Translations under genes and position numbers: made by a program
NCBI GenBank assembly: GCA_963662155.1
Contig: OY759263.1
Coordinates: 43,014,969 to 43,078,968, forward strand
DNA length: 64,000 bases
Reading direction: 5' to 3'
Source: Lamellibrachia columna
Lineage: Eukaryota > Annelida > Polychaeta > Sabellida > Siboglinidae
Shown here: piece by piece, positions 1 to 12,854 of the stretch
Numbering within the stretch: position 1 is the first letter of the stretch
How the letters are laid out: each line of letters begins with the position of its first letter
Notes under the pieces: model-generated
What the model saw: the letters and a program-made list of their open reading frames with translations, nothing else
Database searches by the model: none
What the model was told of the DNA's origin: nothing

Positions 1-1139
1 ATCGTTCTGCGCATCGTAATCGTAACATGAAATCAACGCAAGAGCTATCGATTGAAACTATGTTCTTTATCCCAATTATAAACACACATGATACCTACTT
101 TTTTTAGGAACGTTATTGAGAAGCGGAAAAAGTTAAATTTAAGCGTCATACACGTAGCGTCTTCTGGCGAACAACGTGTGTTGTAAATTCGATGCGGAAA
201 AATTAGTTCGGAACTCAAAGTCATTCTATGATAGCAAACCCTATTTTTTCACGACACTTCACTAGTTTTTCTTTGTATATATAGATGAGTAGAAAGGTTT
301 ACTGATTTTGCTGGTGATTTAGTTGTTGCTATGGCAGATAATAAAAAAATTACTCGGGACCCCCAAATATTTTGTGTGTTTTTTTATACAGATAAATAAT
401 ACATGAACATGATAGGCAAATTTGACTGAAGTTACTCCTTGTGGGTCAAATATTGAATATTGTCGAAATTGAGCTAATTTTTTTGGGTCTAATGGATTTC
501 AAACAACATTTATTAAAATTGTGTGTCATTACTTTTATGTTATGGTACTCGGCTACCTTAAAACAGTTTATTAGAATCTGAGAAATGGGTGTATTATACA
601 TAGTTCCACATACACAGCTATTGCATGACGAAGGTGTTTATGCCATCTTCTGCATATCGACGAAGGCACCATGTCTAATGTCTTGTTACTAGAAAGAATC
701 TGCAAACAATATAAAAAACGAAGGATAACAATTACTTCAAGAGTGTCATATTGTTATGAACCTACCACATGGCTATACTCTACTGGAATATTATTCAAGT
801 ACACGGATTATTCAACATATAAAAACTGTACCAGCATCAGGTAATCCTCAAATTCTACAGTAATAATTGTAGTAGCAATATTTGTTTACTGCTGGTTCAA
901 GCAAAAGGAGGATGGCACGAAATAGCAATGCCGCAAACGGTTATACCTATCGCGTGGAATTTAAACTGCCCACTCTTAGAAAGGGTACCGTGGGCGGATC
1001 CAGGGGGTGGCCACCAAGTACCCGGGCATCCCCCTTTATTACGACCAAATTTTTTAATCGCGCCAAATTAGTTATCGAGAAATCGCAATCAAACTACAGC
1101 ATCATACCTAATTACTAGACAACTTTCTAAGATGTGAGA
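1..1139. other. AT-rich intergenic DNA, no gene seen
   Basis: I see no splice-bounded exon or recognisable protein here. The open frame at 882-1118 has no family features, and its G-rich centre (around 980-1040) looks like repeat-derived sequence rather than coding DNA. Confidence 0.5.
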
Positions 1140-1530
1140 TCATATATACCTACCCATACAACAGCTGACGATATGTTGCAAGCCCGTGTGAAAGACAATC
1201 GTCTTAAGGTGCAGCCCAAAATAAAGACAATTATTCTCTTTGAAAAGTAGAATATTGCCCTGAGACGCCGCCGCGATGACGTCATCCATCTCGACACTGA
1301 TGAGAATCAAGGCAATTTCAATGTTCTCAACTTCTGGTGCATGCGATGACTTTTGTTGTGGTTCTGGAGACGAGGTGCACTTTGCGACACAATACAAGAT
1401 AGGTGATGCAGAATGAAATGATTGCCATCGTTGAGGAGCAGATCCAGCTGAATATCATGTCCGAAATACGAAATGCAGTTAAACTATAGTTTAAAAAAAC
1501 AGGGTCCGGAGAATATATATACAACAAACT
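1140..1530 (-). repeat. Diverged dispersed repeat, copy 1
   Basis: The reverse complement of this stretch aligns, with many mismatches, to the + strand of 54,600-54,900. Shared words include GCTGGATCTG, GAGAAT..GTCTTTAT and CTTAAGACGATT-like strings in the same order and at similar spacing. Neither copy has an uninterrupted shared frame. It is probably an old transposon segment of unknown class. Confidence 0.45.
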
Positions 1531-1853
1531 AGATTACTTACCTGTTTTAACGCTCTTAGACTGCACATTATTCACACATAATTCTTATCAACTAGAGCCT
1601 GTGTCCCAATCCTCGTTGTAGTATGGAATATTCAGAATCCCGAATGCTTGTCCTATGTCATTGACGCGTCACTGGGGTAATTACGTCACAAGAAATGACG
1701 TATTGTTTAAAGCCTCCAGAGATGACTTTTAGCGGATAAGTCGACGCGCGTAATATGTAATGCAGTTAAAACCCCTTGTGATGATATTCTTTCTGAACAA
1801 TGGATTATAACCAAAGTTTTATAATAATAAAATTCGTAACTAATTTGTAATGT

Positions 1854-2590
1854 GTGAATAGTTTAAGAATTGGATATCAAGATATTTGTGGCAAAATCCA
1901 GGCTGTAAGCGATTCATTTGTATCAGCCAATATATTCATAATTGGCGATTTAAAAAACCCCAGTCTTTTTTCTCCATTTCTCAGTACTTTTATAAAAGAC
2001 TGTCACCTTATTCCAAGTGACACATTGCTTCTCCCCTCTGATGCTTTTACTTATGCTAGTGATGCGCACGGTTCAAGGAGATGGCTCGACCACGTGCTCA
2101 GCCATTCATCAATCTGCGATACGGAAGTTAAATATAATTGTGTCTCTTCCGACCATTTACCTCTGGTTTACCATATGTGCCAAGTTATTACCTTCTTTAG
2201 AGGCCCCCATCCAGGAGTAAATTTAGCCACCTTGTCCTGTGTGGAATGCTGCCACCCCCAGGATCTTCATAACTATCATACATAAACTGGTTTGGCTTGA
2301 TCTGCTATTGGTGTGCCTCCTGAGGTTATATGCAGTACTAACCTTAATTGTAATGATGAAGCATATCACACTATGCTATGCAAACTTTATAATGCTATTA
2401 TAAAATCACTCAAGGACGCTACAGAGGCAAAACCTGCTACAGCCAGCATCACGTTTTCTAAACATTCCGTTCTTGACTGGAATGACCTGGTCAGAGAGTT
2501 AAAGATGATGATAGGAGAAGAAAATCCTTGGGTGATCGGAGGTGGTGCTCAGAAACTAAAAACTGCAAACACAAAAAGCAGAACTGAATA
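1854..2590 (+). mobile_element. LINE fragment: endonuclease and linker
   Basis: The frame at 1854-2220 encodes the C-terminal half of an apurinic-type endonuclease: a degenerate GDLK (usually GDFN) catalytic stretch, a DAHGSRRWLDHVLS segment and the late SSDHLPL motif. After in-frame stops, 2313-2560 encodes the linker seen between endonuclease and reverse transcriptase in L1/Tx1-like elements (VLDWNDLVRELK). The RT itself is missing. The sequence is a different family from the LINE that follows and ends where that one begins. It is a dead fragment. Confidence 0.65.
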
Positions 2591-2619
2591 TTGAAAAATA
2601 CAAGTGTTTTTAAAATCTG

Positions 2620-5010
2620 AAATGCGCGAAGAGAGGGGTGTGTATTTACGTCACTAGGAGCCATAAAATGCGGTGAAATGACTAATGCAGAAGGAGTAGA
2701 GAGTGTATGGTGTGAAGTCAAAATAACGGTAAAACACAAATTGCTGATTGGTTTTATCTACAGATCACCAAACAGTAATGCCATAAATGATGCAAGGATA
2801 AATGCTACTCCAAAAAGGTCAACAATTTAGGATTCTCGCATGTACTGATATTTCGCGGCTTAAACCACCCCTGTTTCAACTGGCGTGATAACACTTCGCC
2901 AACTGATGAAAACCATCCAGCCACCCTCTTCATTCCTGACTCAGCATGTGACGGAACCTACCCACTACAGAGGCAGCAATTAATCAAACACACTCGATCT
3001 GGTTTTCTCCAACGAGGAAGGCATGATCGAGAGGCTGAAATACCTGGCTCCAGTAGGACAAAGTCACCACACGATATTGAAGGACAACTTTCTCTGCTAC
3101 ACGAAGTCAACCAAATCTATGATCAATAAATAAATATGACAAAGGAAACTGAAAAGGGGAATAATTCAAAGATAAATCAACAGAACAATGCTCGGCAATA
3201 CTAGAGAAATCCCCAGAAATGCATCTGACACGCACATACCAAAACACTCAATGGGAGGTCAAACAAGAAAACCCAGACCACTATGAACAAATTCCAAGAC
3301 CAGCACTGCAATCAAGAGAAAGTCTGAGGCATATAAACTGTACCGCGAAACCAGAGATGAGCAGGATTACATTAAATACAGAAGAACATCAAACAGAGTA
3401 AAGACAGAGGTGAGGAAAGCAGTTTGTGATTTCGAGAGACAGATAGCCAATGAAGCTAAAGCCAACACCAAGGCTTTTTTTACAAATACGCCAAGTCAAA
3501 GATGAAGACATGTTCAGCTGTGTGTGTGACCTCAAGCATCCGGATGGGACCATGGCAGAAACTGACGTTGACAAAGCTGAGGTACTAGTGTCTTCACTCA
3601 AGAAAGTCTTGAAAATATCCCCACATTTGAGAACACAACACAGAAGAACGGACTGACTTCATGATCACAGACGAGAAAGTAGAGAAGATATTGAAGACAT
3701 TGAAGACCACAAAACCGCCAGGACCTGATGGTCTCCATCCTCGTCCTCAGGTTGAAATGGCGAATGAGATAGCTGAACCTTTCCGAGAACTAATCACAAG
3801 ATCAGTCATTACATCATTATTTAAGAAGGGCAATAAACACATACCAGAAAACTACCTCCATAGCATGTAAGATGGTGGAGAAGTTGATAAGAAATTAAGT
3901 AATGGAACACATAATGACCAATAAGCTACTGTCAAGTTTTCAACATGGCTTTGTCCATGGTCGCTCATGCACCACTCAGCTCCTTTCAGTTCTTGATAAG
4001 TGGACCAAAGCTATTGAACAGGGAGAGGGCATTGACGCAATTTACCTCCACTTCGCCAAAGCGTTCGACAGTGTCCCACACCAGAGACTACTAGTCAAGC
4101 TCAAAGGCTATGGGATAGGTGGCAAAGTGCTACAGTGGTTTGCAGCCTTTCTGGATGGAAGACACCAACGTGTTATCGTCAATGGTAGCAAATCGTCGTG
4201 GTCCCCCGTCACGATCGGCATTCCGCAAGGAAGTGTACTTGACCTAATCCTCTTTGTATGCTACATCAACGACATGCCAGAGGTGGTGGGCTCACCTGTT
4301 CACATGTTTGCTGATGACACCAAAATCTACAGACACATCACCACTCAATCTGAGCAAGAGACACTGCAGGCAGACCTAAAACAACTAGAAGAGTGGTCCA
4401 GAAAACCTGGAACTAAAGTTTGACCAACATGTGGAGTTAATAGCAGAATGCTCGGGCTTATTCGAAGGTCATTTACATTCCAACCATAAAGAAACTATAC
4501 TCAAGCCTGGCCAGACCTATTCTAGAATATGGAAATGTTATCTGGGCCCCAACACTCAAAAGAAACCAAATGATGCTTGAAAATGTACAACGCAGAGCAA
4601 CAAAGCTAATTCCAGAACTGAAGTGCCATGAGTATTGCGATAGATTGAAGGCGTTGAAGCTACCAATCCTCTACTATAGAAGAGCAAGAAGAGATATGAT
4701 TGAAGTCTACAAATATCTGTATGGCATCTACAAAAGTCTATAAAATGCCACTTCAGATGGATCACAACACAGTGACCAGGGGACACAGCCTGACGCTCAA
4801 GAAGGAACTTGTGACAGCTAGACAATGGAGGAGCTACTTTAGACACAGATTATTGAACAGGTGGAACTCTCTCACAGAGGATGTGGTTTCAGCACACACA
4901 CTAAATGCATTAAATGCTAAACCAGACAAATTGTGGTGCGCTTACACTTTTGAGCAAAGTGAAATTTCCCAACCATGCACACAAACTACAGTAAAGACCA
5001 GCTAAAAGGC
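2620..5010 (+). mobile_element. CR1/jockey-type LINE, frame-shifted
   Basis: This is a nearly full-length ORF2-type region split by frameshifts and stops. In order: endonuclease (LLIGFIYRSPNS near 2740, a degenerate FNW catalytic region near 2860, then a SNTLDLVFS-like segment near 2990), a basic linker (3330-3470), the RT fingers (KPPGPDGLHPR at 3710, TSLFKKGN at 3810), the RT palm (3902-4423) and the C-terminal YGNVIWAP...ENVQRRATKLIPEL block (4530-4620). The 3' end runs into a compound microsatellite at about 5030. The clade is inferred from motif style and I am unsure of it. Confidence 0.8.
3902..4423 (+). pseudogene. LINE reverse transcriptase palm domain
   Basis: This is the longest intact piece of the + strand LINE (173 codons). 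It shows SSFQHGFVHGRSC, the first catalytic block with AKAFDSVPHQRLL, the GIPQGSVLDL turn (usually GPIL or GPLL) and the active-site MFADDTKIY. The upstream and downstream parts are in other frames, so no full polyprotein can be made. The catalytic aspartates of FADD are present, but the element is not autonomous. Confidence 0.85.
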
Positions 5011-5030
5011 TATTAGCCTAAAAGAGGAGG

Positions 5031-5819
<789 letters not shown>

Positions 5820-6225
5820 TTTACGTAACTTGTGGGCCATGGAAATAAAGATGCGATTTGAAATGTGTTTTATTTATACAAATGTTTATTCATACATTAT
5901 TATTTTAAGTTCTTTATAATGAGATATCAAGTAAATGGACCTAATTTATTTTGACTCATGGATGTAGTAATGTAGATTTAACAAGATTGCCATCCCAAAC
6001 AACAAGTTCCAGATGGCAAGTGGACAAGGAAACCATTGGCTTATCGAGAGTCCAACAATTTTCTCATCTATGTGTAGCCCGCCCTTATCAAATATCTGTC
6101 AATTCTATTTTTAAACATATTCACACTACTAGCACTAACACAATCATTTGGCAGTTTATTCCATTCATTTATCACCCTCTGTGAGAAAGAGTACTTTCTC
6201 ATGTCCAACCTACACTGCTCCTTAA

Positions 6226-6912
6226 CTAATGCTGCTTTGTGTCCTCTGGTTCTACTGCCTTTTTAAGTTTGAAGAACATATTCCTATCAACATCCTCATA
6301 ACCATTCACTATTTTAAACACTTCTATTTGGTCTCCTCTTAGTCTCCTTGTCTCTAGTGTTGTCAAACCACATTGTAATAAGCAAATTTCGTAACTAAGG
6401 TCTCTCAATTCTGAAATCATTTTATTTGCTCTTCGTTGTATTCTTTCTAGCTTGTCTATGTCCTTTTCACGATATGGTCTCCATGCTTGAATACAATATT
6501 CCAAATGTGGTCTAACAATTGCTTTGTACAGGGGTACAATTAGCTGTTTCTCTTTATACATGATAGTTCTCCTAATTAGCCCTAGAATTTGATGTCCTTT
6601 CGAAGCAGCAATCCCACAGTGCTCTGAAACTTTCATGTCAGCACTAAATGTTACTCCTAAGTCCTTTTCTTGTGTGGTTCTACCTAGTACATCATCCCCC
6701 ATTGTATATTCTTCGTCCATGTTTCCATGTCCTATGTGTATACATTTACACTTCCCAAAATTGAATAACATTTGCCATTTTTTTGACCATTTAACTAATT
6801 TATCTAGGTCATCCTGTAAACTTTGTTGATCTGTATCATTAGTAACCTTTCTGAATACTTTTGTGTCATCTGCAAATGTCAGTACTTTGCTAGATATGTC
6901 ATCTTCCAAATC

Positions 6913-6915
<3 letters not shown>
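6226..6915 (-). pseudogene. LINE RT C-terminal half
   Basis: A long - strand frame begins at NDLEDD next to a (TA)n tract and contains the RT active site FADDTKVF, the LGVTFSADMK block, the PHLEYCIQAWRPY block and RIQRRANKMISEL. It is the most intact part of the second LINE family. The frame upstream of the (TA)n tract is offset, so the RT is broken inside its palm. Confidence 0.85.

Positions 6916-6918
<3 letters not shown>

Positions 6919-6992
<74 letters not shown>
6919..6992. repeat. (TA)n microsatellite inside an RT gene
   Basis: About 74 bp of pure AT/TA lie exactly between the - strand codons for GPMLFLI and INDLEDD. An ordinary copy of this RT family would have only a few residues (LIYIND) here. 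The tract evidently grew from the TATATA within those codons, and its present length puts the two flanks out of frame. Confidence 0.95.
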
Positions 6993-7000
<8 letters not shown>

Positions 7001-7234
7001 GCATAGGGCCTAATATTGATCCCTGTGGTATCCCACTCAGAACAGATTTCTAGTTTGAAATCTCACCATCTACTATTACTCTCTGTCTTCTGTGTGTAAA
7101 CCACCTTTCTATCCAGTTGATTACATCATTACCTACGCCATGGGCTTACTGTTTAAGTAACAATCTTTGATATGGCACTTTATCGAAAGCTTTCTGAAAA
7201 TCTAAGTAGACAACATCCACTGGTGACCCGTCAT

Positions 7235-7762
7235 CTACCCACTTTGTAATTTCTTCCAAAAACATAAGATACTGGTTAGACATGACCTTGCTTTTAGGAA
7301 CCCATGTTGAGATGTATTTATTAATTTATGTTTTACAAGGAATTCCACCATGTGGTCTCTAATTAATGTTTCGAGTAATTTACATACAACTGATGTTAAA
7401 CTCACTGGTCTGTCATTTTCTGGCTTGTTCCTCGATCCCTTCTTAAATAGTGGCGTAATGTTTGCCTCTTGCCATTCTGTAGGAATTATTCCTTCTTCTA
7501 GTGACAAGTTAAACAATTTTGCAAGTGGTGTACTAATTTGCTCAATAATTTCCTTAAGCAGTTTTGGTGGTATCCCATCAACTCCAGGTGATTTATTATC
7601 TTTCATCTTCTTAATTTTCTTTACTATCATTTCAGGAGATACAAATAACTGCCCTAAATGTTCTGATGTACAGCCCTCAAATTTAGTCAATGGAACTGGA
7701 AGTGAGCTTATATCTTCTGTGGTAAAAACTGAGCTGAAATACTCATTCAGGACCTCTGCCAT
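7235..7762 (-). pseudogene. LINE RT N-terminal half (fingers)
   Basis: The - strand frame encodes the start of the RT domain: KSPGVDGIPPKLLKE, the EWQEANITPLFKKGSRNKPE block, the RPVSLTSVVCKLLE block and the QHGFLKARSCLT motif. It breaks just before the palm and continues in another frame down to about 7060. Confidence 0.85.
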
Positions 7763-8700
7763 TTGAAACCCGTCTGAAATTATGTTTCCCCTGTTGTTTT
7801 CCAGTGGTCCGACCTAATCTTCTGTTTACTCCTGCATAGAAACTCTTGCTGTAATTTTTTTATATTACCTGCCAATTTTATTTCAAAGGTTCTTTTAGAT
7901 TTTCTTATTTCAGTTGTAGCTAGGTTAAGTGCTTCTTTGTAAATTGCATAGTCTTCATCCTTTCTGGTACGCCTATAAACCCTCCACAGTGTTTCTTTCT
8001 AGACCGTTTTCCTTGTTTTTTTCAAGGGAACAAATTTATTGATGATACTCTCAATTTCATATTTTAGAATATTCCAACATTGAATTGCGGTCTTATTCAT
8101 CAGCATGTTATTCCAATCTAGCTTTGCTAAGTATTTTCTCGTATCTTTATAGTTACCGTTGTGGAAGTTTCTGCTATACGTTTTTTTATTTTTACTTTCT
8201 GATTTTACATAGATGTCAAAATGTGTTTGATTGTGGTCACTGTTACCCAATGGTTCATGTATTTTAAATTGTCCACTAATTCTTTTTGTGATGCTAAAAC
8301 TATATCTAATACATTTTCTCCCCTGGTTGGTTCTAGCACGTGCTGAGTAAGGAAGCTCTCCTGAATTAAAAATAGAAATTGTTGGTCCTCACCCCTGTAC
8401 TCTCTAGAGATTTCCATTGTATATGTCCATGGTTAAAATCTCCCATTATGATACACTCCCCTTTACTAACTTCCTTTATAGCATTTTGTGTTTTTGTGTT
8501 ATCCTCTTCGTTTGTGTTTGGACTTTGGTAAACTAATCCAATAGTTAATTTTTTATTTCCCAAAACTATTTTGCACCAACCAGCTTCATCGTAATCTGCT
8601 TCACTTTCTAATTTTATTTCATAAGCCTGAATAGATTCTTTAACATATAAAATAACTCCCCCTCCCCTTCTTCTTATTTTTCCTGTAGATTACTATAAAT

Positions 8701-8872
8701 GTATATTTTAGATATCGTTTAGAAACATTCAAATTAACGGATACCGGTCAAACTATGTGGACAAATATGATTAATTAAAACACATTTGGACAGTCAAGGT
8801 GTCAGATTAGATATATCTTATGCTATATATTATTTTACATTAAAAACGATTAGGTTTTATACCAACTCCCAG
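8701..8872. other. AT-rich intron upstream of ADRM1 exon
   Basis: No coding signal. It ends in an acceptor (ACCAACTCCCAG) for the first visible ADRM1 exon. Confidence 0.4.
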
Positions 8873-11113
8873 CCACCACGCCACGTCACAGCCAGTGCCC
8901 TGCCCAGTCAGACTGCTCCCATCCCCGAGGAGCGACCTTCGACCCAACAACCCCAGCTTCCAGTGGGGGTGGAAGTGATGCCAGCAACATACAGCTGAGT
9001 GACCTACAGTCCATCCTTTCCAACATGACCGGTAAGTTTGCTTCTTGACCTTTGTGGGTAGAACCTGACTTTAGAATAATAATATATTTTTACAACTGTA
9101 GTATGACCTAAATTATGGAACTATACCAGAAACGAAGTGCTCTTTAAAAGCATTTGCTAAATAAATTAAAACATGAATTCTTTTCCATGTATGCATGGAT
9201 AATTGTACAATGTTGTCTAACCTTAGCAAAATAAGGTTGACTTAAAGTGAGGACCAGTAAAATGTGTGTCAGTATTATGCACATGCATTCACGAACAGTT
9301 GTACAGTTTTGTTGAACCATAGCAAAATAACAGGTTGCGAATGCTTTCACAGGTTTTGTCAGTAAATGTAAGCAAATACTTGTCTGTCATATGATGTTTC
9401 TCGGATGTTTCCCAGTGCACTGATTGACGTATATGTTCTTCTCCATTGACAGACGTTAATCTGGCTGTCGCCATCATCCCCGATGCAATGATCCCCATTC
9501 TGGCGAACCCCCAGATACAACAGCAACTGTTGCTCTTCCTCCCAGAGGGTGAATCCCTGCCCAAGACAGAGGAGGAACTGCGCATCACCATCAAGTCCCC
9601 TCAGTTCAAACAGGTGTGTGTCGCACTGTGTCCATGGTGCTTAATGTCACGATAAGTTACCCTGCTCTGTAGCGTTTCTGGCATCCTGCAGTGTGTTTGT
9701 TGAAGTTTGCCAAACAAAACATTTGTCTTTAAAATACTGTTCATATTGTGCAACATTTCTATATGTCCACATTAGAGGGGCCAGCGTGATTTAGAGTAAC
9801 AGTTGCTCTGATTAATTTTTTACACTTACAATGCCTCTTCCTATGAAACATATTCAAATATAATTTAGCAATTTTATAAACAATTGTTAACATTGGTAGG
9901 CAAATTTCCACAGAAGCCAGTTAATATTGTGGCCCCACTCTTGTTAAATGTATCAGCTAGTTTGTGTTTTGGAAAGCTAGCAAAATATTTTTGTAGCTGC
10001 ATTAACTGCTGTTGTTGTAATATGATATGAAAAGAGGTGTCTACAACTGTGTGGTGTTAGAATATTATTAGTTTTTGTTATATCAAATAATATGACTCGG
10101 GCAAAAGTGGATTGAAATCAGGGAGAAGTTAGGAATTTAAATTAGTGTTTTTGGTATTGGTCCTGGACGTTCTTCAGTGGTCAGATTAATATTGTCATTG
10201 TGTTATCAACAGGTCATGAGCTCCTTTAGTGCAGTGCTTGCCTCTAGTCAACTCGAGCGCCCTCCTCCCAAAATTTGGACTGTGGAAGGAGGGCGCTAAC
10301 ACCGCAGCTCAAGGAGGTAAGGCGCCTGGTCATCCTCAGGGTGTGGGCAGTTTTAAAAGAGCTTAAATTGGATCTTGCATTTTCAAGACATGGAAAAGGT
10401 CTTTAAAATATAATTTTTTTAAAGAAATGTCTTAAATTGGATTTAGCCAGCTAGGCCTAGCCTAGGCTATAATTCGATAAAGGTGATATTTCAGTGGTAG
10501 AGCGAAGAATAAACCAGTCAAGACTGTTATTGAGGGGAAATGCTAGATTTCGTGTTTTGTTGATATTTAAAGAGCGGATGTTTCTGCATGTTTCTCTATC
10601 AGACTAAGCAATTGGCTATTATATGGATAACATTGTGATGCATTAACAACTGCAGCATGTTGCTCTCCTCTTTGTCCCTGAAGTCCGGGATGTGGATGGC
10701 ATTGATACTGGTCCTCAATTGTTGTTTTCCTTCCATCAGTGACCCAGTTTTCCACTCCTTCCTATCCCTCGCTCTCGTTCTCCCCTTCTATTCCCACAAA
10801 GTCTCTCTTCACAAAGTCCTCCCATTTCAGGTGTGGTCTTTCTCTTCTCCTGCCCTCTGCTCTGAGCATTTCAGCTCTCTTCGAAAACCATTCCTCTTCC
10901 ATTTGTTCCATGCATCCAACCCATTTTAACCGACTCCTCGCCAGCTTTCTCCTGAAATTCTTGTATATTTTAGAATATGTAAGGCAAGTCACCAACAATA
11001 AACGTTCATTTGTGATGTGTCCCACAGACGTGGAGGCGTTCGTGAAGGCTATGCAAACTGCCATGGCCAAGAAAGACTCTGGAAAGGGCGCCGAAGAAAC
11101 CAAGATGGAATGA
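8873..11113 (+). CDS. ADRM1: Proteasomal ubiquitin receptor ADRM1/Rpn13, C-terminal exons
   Basis: Rpn13 binds ubiquitin through its N-terminal Pru domain on the 26S proteasome cap. Its C-terminal DEUBAD domain recruits and activates the deubiquitinase UCH37. Only the C-terminal part is here, in four exons: 8873-9031, 9453-9613, 10213-10316 and 11028-11113 (stop TGA). The first carries a Ser/Gly-rich linker and IQLSDLQSILSNM. The second has PDAMIPILANPQIQQQLL and LPEGESLP, followed by KSPQFKQ. The third has SSFSAVLASSQL and a KFGL segment. The last has DVEAFVKAMQ and a charged tail. All are hallmark ADRM1 DEUBAD motifs, and exon phases agree. Exon 3 has an apparent one-base excess at about 10258. 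Pru-domain exons are not seen and should lie upstream of the LINE cluster or outside the window. Confidence 0.92.
10213..10316 (+). CDS. ADRM1: ADRM1 exon with apparent 1-nt insertion
   Basis: The acceptor TTATCAACAG and donor GAG|GTAAGG bound this exon. The first 15 codons read VMSSFSAVLASSQLE. The expected ADRM1 continuation (LLPKFGL...) appears only after skipping one base near 10258. The unshifted frame stops soon after. Since the following exon is intact and in phase with the shifted frame, I favour an assembly indel or a recent allele over a real truncation. Confidence 0.85.
10560..10975 (-). mobile_element. RTE-type LINE 3' fragment in ADRM1 intron
   Basis: The - strand encodes the tail of an RT protein of the kind that ends RSRLKWVGCMEQME, then EGRRRERPHLKWEDFVKRD. 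The same style of tail, from another copy or subfamily, is at 12.9-13.4 kb. It lies entirely within the last ADRM1 intron and has no RT core. Confidence 0.65.
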
Positions 11114-11660
11114 TTGCCTGCAAAGTGAATACACAGCTTCAATGACTGATCAATGTCTTTATTTAACCATGTCTCGTTACTAACTGTTATTACTGCCAAA
11201 TGATTGCAAATCATGCTTCACGGTAGCTTAACAAACATGACAAAATAACATATAATGTGTATATTTTTGCCTCTACCATAATTTTTTATTAGTTATCCTA
11301 GAATAAATATCCTATTGAATTATTTCAGAAATAATGTTTCACTTGCATTTTCCTGTAATAAAAATATATAATCATAATATATAGATTTATGGCATCCGAA
11401 GAGAAATTAATTTATGGCATTGCTTCATTCATATTTGTAAATAAATGACACATTTTGCTGCAAATGTAAAACAGATAAAACTAGAATTTTTCCAGTCAAA
11501 TATTCTGTATGAAAAGGTGGTCTTTATGAAATTGTAGTAAGTTAGTAAGATTTTCCACTGCAAAACCTTACATTTTTTTATTCTTGCCTTGTCAAATGGC
11601 TTTCAGTCGCAATATTGTTTTGTTTGAATGTTTTCATTGAATAAAGAAAGTTGTGTTCCA
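11114..11660 (+). other. ADRM1 3' UTR with poly(A) signals
   Basis: AT-rich sequence downstream of the ADRM1 stop. Canonical AATAAA hexamers occur at 11302, 11357, 11440 and 11640. The last sits in a T/G-rich setting and could mark the distal cleavage site. I cannot tell which is used. Confidence 0.55.
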
Positions 11661-12324
11661 TCATAACATTGATGTTCGAGTATGTCTGGTCATTTTCTGA
11701 TTTGAGAATGCATACACTGGATATAATTGTGAGCAAGTTGTTCTGAACCGAGCAGTGTGCTAACCAATGTGTCGGTCTTCCCTATTATGTGGGGGGGGGG
11801 CAGTGGCACGGTAGCAACGACATTGGACTCTCGTTGTCATTCGTTGGCATCCATTGATCTCGAAAGAAAATGGAGCTGCACCGTTGGTGACATATGTGTT
11901 TTGTACGGTGTGTGCTGTGACTACAAAATTTTATCTTTGAGTGACGGTCTCTGTTTACAGATGGTACATGTGTAGACAGTTTAATGTAAAGGCTGTGGTG
12001 GCCTTTCTCTTTGACGCTCTCTCTTCTCCCTCCACAGTTAATTTCTTCTGCCTTCCTGACACCACTCGGCACAGTTCTGCTGCACAGCCTGTCGCTAGTT
12101 GCTCTGATCTGCTGCAGCAGATTCACAGATGCTGATGTGAGCAGATTTGAGCAGATTTGATATATCGGCTCTCATCGAGAGCAGCATATGACACAGCACC
12201 CAATCTCCTTACGCTCCATCCATGGTAGGCCATGCTCATTTGAACACCAACTCTGGGAAGCATTCATTTGCAAAGACTACTCGTTCACATAGTATCCAGG
12301 TACTCATGTCTACAACTTAGTAAA

Positions 12325-12440
12325 CTTGGGCAATTGAGAGTGAGTGAAACTGCCCAAGCTTCGAAACGGCAGCAAGAGGATTCGTGCCCCGGCTCGCTCC
12401 CTGCTACTGCGCCCTACAGTTGCACAGTTGGATGAACCAG
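12325..12440 (-). mobile_element. tRNA-derived SINE fragment, copy A
   Basis: Read on the - strand, this has a degenerate B-box (GCACGAATCC) followed by the core TGCCGTTTCGAAGCTTGGGC and a TTTCACTCACT stretch. That core is shared with 57,676-57,720 and with 15,395-15,470. The 3' part is lost or diverged. Confidence 0.65.
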
Positions 12441-12625
12441 ATTCAATGTGTACGTTTTTTTTTGGGAATACCCAGTATAAATACATACATGTCAACTGTC
12501 ACGCATAACACGTGAGACTCATGATGTTGCATTAAATGTCACGGTCTCGCGGCAAAGGTCTGAAATCTCACGTATATTTTCATAATTTGTAAAAATAAAA
12601 AAAAATAAACACACAATATATTTGA

Positions 12626-12751
<126 letters not shown>

Positions 12752-12854
12752 GCAAACGAAGCTGTGCTCTTACTCCTTGTTCCCTGCTGTACAGAGGTGA
12801 GGGTCAGGTGAAGTATTGTCGAGCCACTCTTTCTGTTCTTTCTTTCCATAGTTG

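Larger units (their letters stand above)
5820..8700 (-). mobile_element. CR1-like LINE, second family, frame-shifted
   Basis: Read on the - strand, this is a nearly full-length LINE running from about 8700 (5') to 5820 (3'). It has an endonuclease (RRGGGVILYVKES-like start, LTIGLVYQSPNT, IIMGDFNHGHIQW near 8420-8560), a linker (7999-8250), RT fingers (SPGVDGIPPKLL, ANITPLFKKGS at 7235-7762), the palm near 7060-7235 (DVVYLDFQKAFDKVP), then GIPQGSILGP, a (TA)n block, YINDLEDD and FADDTK, and the C-terminal domain (6226-6600). A 3' UTR of roughly 400 bp follows. Related 3' ends lie near 13.8, 20.9, 28.2 and 51.9 kb. Several frameshifts kill the copy. Confidence 0.85.

Noticed and set aside
11795..11860. 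SINE head (GGCACGGTAGCAACGACATTGGACTC region)
   Set aside because: It resembles a tRNA-derived head, but no B-box or shared core follows, so I did not annotate it.
12033..12140. Possible coding exon after CTCCCTCCACAG
   Set aside because: The acceptor is good but no frame matches a family. The donor-like GTGAGC leaves a phase that does not fit the SMYD4-like exon downstream.
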